Below, piece by piece: positions 43,090-54,212 of a stretch of 64,000 nucleotides of DNA. Under the pieces are notes generated by a model. It saw only the letters and a list, made by a program, of their open reading frames with translations. It was not told the DNA's origin and did not search any database. This DNA is from Hydrangea macrophylla (Eukaryota; Streptophyta; Magnoliopsida; Cornales; Hydrangeaceae). The first letter of the stretch is position 1. Every line of letters starts with the position of its first letter. Location: contig CM066994.1 in NCBI GenBank assembly GCA_033977485.1, positions 50,369,155-50,433,154 on the forward strand. Reading direction: 5' to 3'. A program made the position numbers and the translations under genes.

Positions 43090-44540
43090 CTATCTGTGTT
43101 CCTAACCATGTCCAAGATGGTGTTGCTAATTCAAAGTGGAAATATGCCATCATTGAAGAGATGAAAGCTCTTCATAAGAGTAGTACTTGGGAGTTGGTGA
43201 TGTTACCTAAAGAGGACAGGACTGTGGGGTGCAACTGGGTATACATTGAAAGCACAGGGGCAACGGTTACATTGAGAGGTACAAATCTCTATTGGTAGCA
43301 AAGGGGTTCACACATACTTATGGTGTGAATTATAAGGTGACCTTTGCACCAGTTGCAAAAATGAACACACTTCGAATTCTCCTTATCCTTGCAGCAAGTC
43401 TGGATTGGCCTCTTTACTAGTTTGATGTGAAGAATGCTATTTTGCATGATGATTTGGAAGAATTAGAAGTTTACATACATGTTCCTCAGGGTTTTGTGGA
43501 CTCTAAGATAGGGGAAAAGTGTGTACACTGAAGAATTCGTTACATGGCCTCAAACAGTCCCCAAAAGCTTGGTTTGAGATATTCATGCAAACTATGCTTC
43601 GGTTTGGTTTTAGACAGAGTCATGATAATCACACATTGTTCATCAAAAACTCTTTGTAGGTTAAGACCACTGCCCTTACTGTGTATGTTGACGATATTGT
43701 GCTTACAGGAGATCATGACTTGGAGGAAATGGAAAAATTGAAGAAGCAGTTAGCCACTGAGTTTGAAATAAAGGCCTTGGGAGCTTTGACTTGCTTCCTT
43801 GGGATTGAACTTTCTCAGTTTAAACATGGGATATTTATTTCCCAATTAAAGAAAGTATTTACTTGAATTATTAAAGGAGACATGAATGTTTGGTAGCAAA
43901 GCTTGTGATACACCTACGGAGCAGAATCAGAAACTAATGGGGGGATATCAGAGACTTGTTGGTAAGCTCATGTACTTGTCTCATACTCATCCTGATATTG
44001 CTTTTGTAGTTGGTGTTGTCAGTCAGTGTATGTATTCTCCATGAGTGACTCATCAAGAGGCCTTTTTTTTTATTCTTTCGTATTTGAAGTCCGCTCCTGG
44101 AAAGGGCTTGACCACCTCAGAGTGTAAACTTATGCTGATGTAGAATGGGCTGGTTCGATTACTTATAGGAAGTCCACTTCAGGGTACTGCACATTTGTAA
44201 AAGGAAATCTAGTCAATTGGCATATTAAGAAGAAAAATGTAGTGCCAAGGTCTAGCACAAAAGGTGAATTAATCAGGACTATGGCTCAAGGTATTTGTGA
44301 AGTGACCTGACACATTGTTGAATGACTTGAAGATTGAACAGGCAAAATTTATAAGACTATATTGTGATAATAAGTCGGTAGTTAGTATAGCTCATAATTC
44401 AAACATGTGGAGATTGATTGACACTTTATTAAGGAAAATCTCAATAATAGTGCTATTAGATTGCATTCCTTATGTGCAAACTAGTGATCAAGTTGTAGAA
44501 GTCCGCACCAAAGGAATAGGAAGGCGACCTTTTCACACTA
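43090..44540 (+). pseudogene. Copia reverse transcriptase and RNase H
   Basis: RT: WKYAIIEEMKALHKSSTWEL (about 43138-43200), GCNWVYIES, GVNYKVTFAPVAKMNTLRIL (about 43322-43382), DVKNAILHDDLEE, and YVDDIVLTGDHD (about 43684), an intact YVDD. RNase H: YADVEWAG.....STSGYCTFVKGNLVNW and RSSTKGELI (about 44130-44280). Several shifts and stops, including one at 43864. The active-site aspartates are kept but the frame is not. Confidence 0.82.
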
Positions 44541-44594
44541 TTCTAGGCAAGTTGGGTATGATTGAGAAATGTATTTGTACCAGCTTGAGGGAAG

Positions 44595-44765
44595 TGTTGA
44601 GAGTTATTTATTTTATGTCTTTTTCTCTTATTTTCTAATTAGTCTAAGGTTAATGGACTCTGTTGTAATTCTTATTTCTTATTTTCTATTAGTAATATAT
44701 AGAGGGTTTGATAGATTGTCAACCCAAGATTTACCAAAATATATAACATTCAACACTACCTAACA
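44595..44765 (+). repeat. Copia 3' LTR, 171 bp
   Basis: Starts TGTTGAGAG after the purine run GAGGGAAG and ends CCTAACA, giving TGTT...AACA ends. It includes a TATATAGAGG stretch (about 44696). It ends 60 bases before the start codon of the WSD1-like gene. Confidence 0.75.
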
Positions 44766-44773
44766 CCAACACT

Positions 44774-44783
44774 TGTATATATA
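44774..44783 (+). promoter_or_regulatory. Possible TATA box of the WSD1-like gene
   Basis: TGTATATATAAC lies between the copia LTR and the start codon. A start site about 30 bases downstream would leave a leader of some 20 bases. AT-rich context makes chance likely; listed as a candidate. Confidence 0.35.
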
Positions 44784-44825
44784 ACATGCACAAGAGACTT
44801 GTTTTGGTCAACCAAAAGAGTAGGG

Positions 44826-45011
44826 ATGGAGTTCAATCAAGAAGAGGTCTCAGAGCCTGTGAGTCCTACTGGGCAATACTTGAGCAGCTCAGTCCTATCT
44901 CTCACCATACTTGCCATGGTGGAATTTGAAGTTCCTATTAACAATTTGCAAATCATATCATTCATTAAAGATGTAATCTTGCCCACCAATCCACGCTTTT
45001 CCTCTATCATG
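44826..45011 (+). CDS. WSD1-like exon 1
   Basis: 62 codons from ATG to ATG|GTTCTC. It encodes EEVSEPVSPTGQY and ends FIKDVILPTNPRFSSIM, the conserved N-terminal block of the family. The donor GT opens directly into a (CT)n tract. Confidence 0.85.
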
Positions 45012-48000
45012 GTTCTCTCTCTCTCTCTCTCTCTCTCTCTATAAATAATGAACTTTTTCTTTGCGGCTTTGAAAACAAAACTTAGGCTGATTTTGTTGGA
45101 ATTATAATTTGAAATTTCCAAATTATTCTAGAATAATCTTTAATATCTAGTAGGTGGTGGTTAGTAGTTTTATCAGTGGTAGTTAGTAGTTTTATGGTTG
45201 TCTTGTATTCCCAGGTGAATTAATAGATACCTAGAATGTTCATTGGCAAGTATAAAATGTTGATATGGGTAGTGTAATGGAAGTGAAGAAAGTGGCTACG
45301 GCATATGAAATATACTGTAAGAAGTTTTTTTTGGAATATAATATAAAAAATATTTTGGAGTATCCCAAAAAATTCTAACAGATTTTGTAAAACAGAAAAG
45401 AAGTACTGGAGAGTATATGCATTCAATGAATTTTTTAGTGGAATATTTTTGCTTAAATTTTCAATAGGTTTTTGACTACTTTTTCAATGGTAAGTGGTGA
45501 GCCTTATACATTATTAAACGTACTAGAAATCTTTTTTAATTTAAATGCTAATTTTTTATTTTTCATTTTTTTGTTTCATTTTTAATACTTAACTGGGTTA
45601 TAGCTATAATGTCATGTTGATAATACACCGACGTTAACGGAGGGTGCAATATAAACTTTGGAGGCAAAATAGAAACTCTAGAGTCTAGTATATGTTAATA
45701 TTAAACTGTTGACGGAGACACGAGTATAAGCTTGGAAGATGCAAAGCGTAACTAAATCAAGATTTGGCTTTTCAATGTACTTTTGAAATATGATTTTTAT
45801 AGTTTTGCTGAAAGAACATTGCAATACCGAGCGCTCAATCAGTGAGCTATTATGCACTCTTTCAAGAGTGTTTGCTTATGGGCAAACCTCTTGGTTGTGT
45901 GTGATCCCAACCTCCTTTAGAGCAGAGCAATCATTTAGAGACCTTAATTGGTTGTTTCCACCCCAACAAAATCTTTCCCTCATGACTTTATTTTGAGGTC
46001 ATATCTAGTATTCAGAGTTTGATCCTTCACACTGAAAGGACCCCAGCCAATATAAATCTGGAAACAGATGAAAAGCGAGGGCTTAACAAGCACTCGAATG
46101 GGTTAGTGGATTAGTTTAAGAAATCAAAAGTCTGGGTGCATCTCTGTAGACCGAGGTGCTGGGGTCACCCTGTCGAACGGTGCGAGGGAGATAACGAATG
46201 CTTGTTGGGTCAAAAACATTAGCAAACTAAGGCGCCGTCTTACTTTAATATTTTTTGAAAATGACTTTTGTATTACTTTGGTCTCCGTATTTAACGCATT
46301 TAACTCTACAAATCAATTTTGATAGTCCATCTGTTAAATTCTGCTATGATATAGTTGATCCAAAAAAGAAAATCTATTACAATAGACTCTAACTATATAC
46401 GCTGGAGCAGGTTGGAGACAAGAAGGGAGAAAAGAAATGGAAGCAGGTGGAAGTGAAGGTAGAGGATCATGTTAAGTTCCCCATTTTCCCCAAAGGAAAT
46501 TCAGTAGAACTTTATGATGAGTGCCTTAGTGAGTACTTATCTATGTTGGGAATGGATCAACTTCCACAAAGCCGACCATTATGGGAAGTTCACATGATTA
46601 ACTATCCAACTAGTAATGCTGCTGGGAACATGATTATCAAGATTCACCATTCACTCGGGGATGGCTATTCTATAATTGGGACTCTTCTTTCTTGCTTTCA
46701 AAGAGCTGACAATCCTGAGCTTCCTTTAACATTCCCTTCGCGTCAACCAAGCACAAAACATAATAACACTACTGATAACAGTCGCAATATTTTTAGGTTC
46801 GTCTCTCAAATTTGGTCTGGGGTCATCAACTCCGTACGTGAATTTTTTTGGACCCTTCTGATGAGCAATATGGCAGAAGATGACCCAACGGCGATCAGAT
46901 CCGATGATGACGGAGTTGAATTCCGGCCGATGACTATGATCCAGGTCACATTTTCACTTGATCACCTCAAAGAAATAAAGACCAAGCTTGAAGTGGTAAG
47001 TAACTTCCATTATATATTTTCACTTTCAGTGCTTTTTATTTGCCTTGTGTTTTTTTTTTCTCTTTTTTGAAAGACAAAATAGAATTGTTCTTAAGAGGTT
47101 ATGACTAGGCAACAATGTCACAAAACACAGTTCAGAACGAGCAGGTGAGTGTTGAAACTTGATATTCATTGTTAGGCCCATTTTCTAACAGTTTAAGCTT
47201 TTGGAATAGTTGGTAACTTAACATGGTATCAGAGCCTTGTTTGTGAGAGGTTTTAGATTCGACTTTTCATCTGTGCTTTGATGTGCACACTTTGTTCTTT
47301 GTCTCCACTATAATGGAGTTTGGTTTGTTTGCTCTCCACGTGCAAGTCGGGGTTACATGTGAGGGAGGATATTGAAGCTTGATATACATTGTTGGACTTA
47401 CTCTCTGACAACTTAAATTTTTAGAATAGCTGGAAACATAACAGTGAAAAAAGTAGAGCCATAGGAACAATAGATCAAACTGCTCGAAGTTCCAAACCAA
47501 AACAAAGTAAAGCCAAACAACTGCCCAGTAATCAGTTGCTGGATCCTGGAATACCCGGCTAGGGGGACCATGTATAACGCCCCTCGAGGTAAAAAGAAAT
47601 TTTGGGTCTTTAAAATTCCACTAATCCGTACATGTTATAAATTTTTTTTTTTGTAAATTGCATTTTTCATCCTTGATGTTTGGGTAGTTTGGTACTTTAG
47701 ACCCTAAAGTTTAAAATGTGCCATTTTGGTCCGAAAAGTTTAATAACTGCAACAAATAGGTCTAATTAGCCATTTGGTGATGAATAATTTTGTCATTAAA
47801 AAGTAAAATTTTTGTTGCAAAAAGTTTTCAAAGAACCAAATTGCGCCTCATCTCAAACTTTAGGGACCAAAATACCACATTTCAAAAACTTTAGGGTCTA
47901 AAGTCCTAAACCGCCCAAACTTTAGGGGTAAAAAATGCATTTTACGTACCCTTGTAATAATCTGTAACCCTAGCAAGTAGGGTAAAACAATTTGGATTGG

Positions 48001-51000
48001 GTTCAAATGGTAAATGAGAAGAGAGATGATTGGTCGATCTAAATATGTAGAAATTTTAGATTACAATAAGGTCAATTATATTACATATAATATATTAAAA
48101 AATTATTTGGGTGGTTGAATTGCAATTGGATCAACAAACTACACATGTAATTCTTTTTTTTAGCCTAACCATTAATATTTTTTGGGGCTGTGCAATCATC
48201 ACAATTTTTTTTAAAAAAATTAAAAAAAAAATTAATTTTTTTTGGGTCGGGGCAATCTTAATAAAATTTGAAATATCTTAAAATTATGAGTATAATAGTG
48301 CAATTTTAAAAAATCTTAGGAACCCCGTTGCCAGTACTACTATTTATTACACCTATTTATTTGCCTAGATAATATCTGGTACCACACCTATTCATATTTA
48401 GGGTAAATTACAGCACCATCCCCTGAATTATGACCATTTTGCACTAACACCCCCTAAACTTTTAAACTGAGCAAACTCACCCCTGAACTATCCAAACTGA
48501 ATAAATTCATCACTGTAGAATGGATTTCAATGCCACAAATAATAGTGTAGGGGTGGTTTGTTCAGTTTTAAAGTTTAGGGGGTGTTAGTGAAAACGGTCA
48601 TAGTTCAGAGTAGGAGTGTTCATAAAAAACTGACCCCGAAACCATCCGACTGAACCGAGCAAATCAAGCTCAATCGGTTAGTTTTGAAATGTGTAGTCCA
48701 AGAAGAAAATCGAACCGACCGACCGAAACACCCTAAAAATCCGACCGAACCGAGCCTATTGATCGATTTTTTTCATGTGTCAAAATCGAGAAAAATCGAT
48801 AAAAAAATCGACCGTGAACACCCCTAGTTGAGAGGGTGTTTTGTAATTTACCCGTATACTTATTATAACGTGGGTGGGTGGGTACGTGGGTGGGTGGGTG
48901 GGTGGGTGGGTGGGGGCGGGGGCAATCTTAATAAAATTTTAAATATCTTAAAATTATGAGTATAAAAGTGCAATGTTAAAAATTCTTAAGACCCCACTTG
49001 CCAGTACTTCTATTTATTACACCTATTTATTTGCCTAGTTAATATCTAGTACCACACATACCAAGTGGGCTTAGCTTATGTGGTATCATTCCATCCCTTC
49101 TAAGTGGGAGACAGAAGGTTCGAATCTCCCCATGGGGATGTAAGGAGGGGGTTTTCCTCTCCTCTGGCATTATAGAACTAGTCCAGTTCCCTATTCGATT
49201 GAGATCTGTCGGGCTGCCTTGCTTGGATTGTGAGTGTAGGTGTGTGTGTGCGTCCGTCGTCCAGGTAAGTGATCAAAAAAAAAAATAATGATAATAATAA
49301 TAATATCTAGTACCACACCTATTTATATTGAGTAAATGCTATGCTTTCCAAATTTTTTTCCTCAAAAAGTATTTTCCGACACATGTGGTAGTGAGACCCT
49401 CTTCAATAATGGTGGAATCACTTCAAAATCAACTAGGCCTACTGCCACATATGTTGGAAAAAAAATTTAGGAAACATAGCATTACTCATTTATATTTATT
49501 ATAAAGTGGGGTAGTTCGATATTCCGATTAAAACATAGAAGTTTTGCAAAATAAATGTCTAGAATATTTAGTGTACCTCATTTTCATTTTCTGTCTGGGT
49601 TCACTAAATTAATCAGCACTAAGGCTTAGTTTAGCCCTCACGTGGCTTTTTAAAAGGAGTTTATGAAATTTATTACTAAGTTGTTTGATAATTTTATATA
49701 AGTGACACACGACTCTTCAAAAAGACATCATAAAACCAAAAAGCAATATTGATCTTTTAAAAGCTCTCCCAAAAATGCCCTAAGTTCAATTTTTGCAAAA
49801 CTCATAAACTAGTTACCAAACGAATTATCATGAAATTGTGTTTTAAAAAAGGAGAAGTACCAAAAAGGAGGCCAAACTAAGCCTAAATTGGTTGGACAAA
49901 AAGCCTTTCATTAATGCTGAGTTTAACAAACCAAAACAAATCAACAAACTGCACACGAAAATACCTTCGATTCAAAGAGTAGACATTTTATTACTCAAAC
50001 TTCAAATAGTACAACCTTGAAGAAGAACTAAAAGAAACTAAGAACAATATTGAGAATAGAACTAAGTGCAAGTGATGGAATACAAAAGATAATTGCTATT
50101 CCGAAAGTATGAAAGCTACAATGCTAAGGATGCTTTGAATGCTGGAATGTAAGGATGCTGGGTTTGGATAGGAGTCGTAGAGTGGTTACCTTAGTATTTC
50201 TTTGCTAGAGTAAAGATTGGGTCACACTTAATAAAAGGCATAATTTTTGGGATATAACTCAAAAAATGTCTATATCTCTCATGTGATGTCACTGAATCTC
50301 ACAGTGACACAAGAGAGATAGACACATCTCTTTAGTTGTGTCCAAAAATTGTATCTTTGGTCCCAAATAGAGTAATATTTGGGGCACTAATAAATTCCAC
50401 TAACACTCACACCCACACTCTATCTCTCTTCTAGTGGCACTGTGGGGTCCGCAGTGAACTCAAAGTGCCACTAGAAGAGATAGCGTGTAGATGTGAATGT
50501 TAGTGAAATTTGTTAGTGCCCCTATCATTGTTGATCCCAAATATTACCCTTCTTGCTATGCTTTACTTCTAGACCAGGCCGTTTCCAAAAGGGCATTAAT
50601 GATTCCTTAGCAGGAAGCTCTTGTTGGTCCAAAACTAGCTATCCGATCTAAAACTAGCTATCCAAGCCCATCGGATTGGATGGACAATATCGGCCCATTA
50701 CTCTCACCTTATTATGACTTCGGCCTATCTATTCCCAAGTCACTCTCCATGCTTGGTGAATTTTGGGTGTAAAAACACAAGCAAACGTTGATGCCGTGAA
50801 AGGGTGATGGATAAAACTTGGTGCACAACTCGTGCACAATTTTTAGTGCATAACACAAAAAAAGTAATACTTGGGGTACAACCAAAGCCACAACCTTTTT
50901 TGCACAACCTTCATTTTGTGTCTATCTCTCTCCTAGTGGGCACTGTGGGGTCACTGGCACTGTAGGACCCATCAAGATAGAGATAGACTCAAAATGAAGG

Positions 51001-54000
51001 TTGTGCAAAAAAAGTTGTGGCTTTGGTTGTGCCCCAAGTATTACCCCACAAAAAAATATGTTTATTTCTCTCCTGTGAATTCAATGGATCCCACATTGAC
51101 ACAATTGAGAGAGAGACTTTTGGTTTTTAGATTGTGCACAAAAAATTGTGTGGAAATTGTGTCCATAGAATTATCTAAGGGTAATTAACAAACATTTGAA
51201 TATAAAGATGGGTTCTTAAATAGGCTCTGAAACAACATTCAGTACCTTTTTTTTCCCGGTAGAATTATTGAAGCAATCATAAGATAAACGCTAGCTTGGC
51301 TAGCTTTTGTCAAAATAGATTATGGTTAAAAGTTGTTTTAATAGGTCGTGTTTGGATAATATATTATAAAAGTGGTTACATCGCTAAAATAAATTATGTT
51401 AATATTTGGTTACATAAATGCAAAAGTGATATTGAATGTTCAAAAGACAATTGTGTCATTTTGTTGTATTCATATTAAGGATATTTGATCATAGATCTCT
51501 TAGAATTAAGAGTTAGAATAAAAAATCACACAATTTGGCTATTTTTTATAAAGCCCCTTGCTACTTTTTGAATTTGGTGAAAAGCCCCTCGTTAGAACAG
51601 AAAAATGGTTAAGGCAATATTATCTGTCAAATTTAAACAATCATAACTCACTCGTTTTTTTTTTAGCCTTTTTGAGTAATTTTTTTTTTTCCATGTATTT
51701 CTTCGAGATCTACGTAATGGAGTTGAAAATTGTACAAAAGAAAGTAATTTAAAACCTAATTTTTTATTTTATCTGTCAAAACAAATGACAATATCTATTT
51801 TGACTGATAATATTAATATTATCTATCAACTTTAAACCACCATAATTCACAAGTTTTTTTAGCATTTTTTAGTGATTTTCTTTTTCTTTTCCATGTATTT
51901 CTTCGAGATCGATCTACGCAATGGAGTTGAAAATTGTGCAAAAGAAAGTAATTTGTGACCTCTTTTTCTGATTTTAACTATCAAAACAGATGATAGTATC
52001 TGTTTTGACAGATAATATTAATATATATTATTTTATCAACTTTAATCACATAACCCACTCGTTTTTTTTTTTTTTTTTTTGTCTTTTTCAGTGATTTTTT
52101 TATTTCGTATATTTATTCGAGATCTACGCAATTAGTTGAAAATTATGCAAAATAAAGTAATTTGAAATTTTATTTTTTGATTTTATCTGTCAAAGACTCA
52201 AAACAGATGATACTATATAATTTTTTGAGATTTTAGCTGTCTAACAGATAATATTATCTATTTGCAGACAGAGAATATTATCTGTCAACTTTAAACTACC
52301 ACACTTTTCTGCATACTATGCTTTAAATACATATACCTTGTGTTTGAATTTTTAACACCTTTCTGTATACCACTTATACGACACAGGGTACATGCATTTA
52401 AATAAGTGTAAAAAAGTGTATAGGTGTAGTAGTGCTCTTAATTTAATGTAAATCAACAAGTTGTAGTAACTCGTGAGGTGAGACGCGTGAGGCATGAGAG
52501 TCGTGTGATTGGTGAGTGAACATGCATGGCACAAAGATGGGTGTAACTTATTACTCCCTCCGTCTCTTTTTTTGAGTCCATCTTTGGGATCTCAACTTAT
52601 TAAGGGAACAAAAAGAATCTACACCTACTTTCCACAATTGCCCCTAATCATTACAATAACTTTTTTAGTTTTGTCTTGGTGTAGATTTTAAGGAAGGGTA
52701 TTTTTGCAAAATAAGTAAAAATTGTATACTAATTTAGGAAAGTGGACACTGCTTTTGGGACATCCCAAAACGGAATATAGGACTCAAAAAAAGGGATTTT
52801 TTTTTTTTTTTTTATAAATGATATTCATGTTGAGCAGGCATCTTTTTTATGAGAAATGTTAGGCACACAACACATTGCATAACACATTCCATAACAGGAC
52901 TTTAAATGCATATACTCTGTGCTGTGTAACTGGTGCATAGAAAAGTAGAAAAAATTCAAACAGCACAGAGTACAACACATTTGAAGCCCTGTTATAGAAT
53001 GTGTTGTAAAATATATTGTGTACCTAACATTTCTGCTTATTTATTGATGCCATGATTCCAAAAATTTTAATTCCAAATGTTTTAAAGGTTTGTACCATGT
53101 AAACCAATTTTTGAAAAAAATTCAACGGTCCCACTATAGTTAAATATGGTATAATTGTCTATAAACCATTTAAGAATCAAATTCAGGATTTTTAATTTTT
53201 GAAACCATAGCGCTACTCCTTTTAATTATAGATTGGCATAAAGCTTTGATTCCCAAATATCGTTGCCTCAATCTGGTCCTACATGTGTTAGAACCAGACC
53301 AGTTTCGAAAAGCACAATTGGGAGCATAGGATATGTACGTATATATATAGAAAAAATCTCTAGGACAGAAGAGTCTGTAAACAGACGTTGCTTTAGTGAC
53401 AAAAATTTTGTTGCTAAAGGAGAACAACACCTTTAGTGACGGTGTTGTTCAGCTTTAAAGATAAAATATTTGTCACTAAAGCAAACGTCTGTAAATGGAT
53501 GTTCGACTAGAATAGCCTACTAATTGGCATATACATATGTACAGTCAGTCTCTAAAGAGGGAGGGCGCCCTCTCCTTATTAATAAAAGGGCCTCTGTTTT
53601 GGCCGTTGGATCGTATTTTCATTAATGATAGTTTTGTCATTTTACAGTTTTTAAACACAATCCGACGACCAAAACAGAGGTACTCTCTTTAATAAAGAGA
53701 GGTGCCGGCCCTCTTTAGAGAATCTTTGTATATATGTATATATGTATGTATATATACACGCTTATATACACATTATTTTCCTGCAGACAATAACTGATGT
53801 AATTACGGGGATAATCTTCTATGGAGCTCGGATATACATGGAAGATGCTAGTAGCCATGAGCTAAGTAATTCACGGTCTACTGCATTGGTGGTGCTCAAC
53901 ACTAGGAACATTGGGGGTTATAAATCAGTGAGTGAGATGCTAAAGCCTAATGCAGAAATGCCTTGGGGGAACCATTTTACCTTCTTGCATATCCCAATAC

Positions 54001-54181
54001 CTAATCTCACCCATAATCACTCTTCCAATCCCCTCAAGTTTGTGCTTGAAGCCCATCAGTTTATCAAAAGGCAGAGAAACTCCTCGGCTGTTTATCTAAC
54101 TGGCTGGTTACTAAAGGCTCTCACAAAACTTAGAGGCCCTGAGGTAATTAATTACTATTTTTCTCCATTGGCACAGTCAGA

Positions 54182-54212
<31 letters not shown>

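Larger units (their letters stand above)
42060..44765 (+). mobile_element. Ty1/copia element, 5' truncated
   Basis: Integrase (from about 42110), RT and RNase H domains in copia order are followed by a short LTR (44595-44765). No matching 5' LTR, gag or protease is found before 42060, where the LTR-like units end. All domains carry stops and frameshifts. Confidence 0.8.
48249..49058. repeat. Direct duplication of a 140-bp segment around a nested MITE
   Basis: 48249-48388 and 48919-49058 share GGGGCAATCTTAATAAAATTT, TTGCCAGTACT and TATTTATTACACCTATTTAT blocks with about one difference in ten. Between them lie the 48401-48853 MITE and a (GGGT)n tract (48870-48921). Confidence 0.85.
46996..53786 (+). 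other. WSD1-like intron 2, transposon-rich
   Basis: 6.8 kb between GTAAG and CTGCAG. It holds a TRIM, a SINE, about ten MITE-like inverted-repeat elements, a three-unit tandem repeat and a Stowaway-like element, each listed separately. Stretches between them (47450-47650, 47950-48240, 49900-50350, 51050-51600, 53040-53350) show no recognised feature. Confidence 0.8.

Noticed and set aside
45790..46200. Possible SINE or gene fragment in intron 1
   Set aside because: Balanced composition stands out, but no B box, tail, duplication or coding motif was found.
47150..47443. Cassandra TRIM
   Set aside because: Cassandra LTRs contain 5S rRNA-like sequence; these 74-bp LTRs do not, and the layout fits SMART-type elements better.
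49058..49130. tRNA gene
   Set aside because: A and B boxes are present but the stem pairing is poor, the sequence runs into an A-rich tail, and an 18-bp target duplication flanks it; this is a SINE head.
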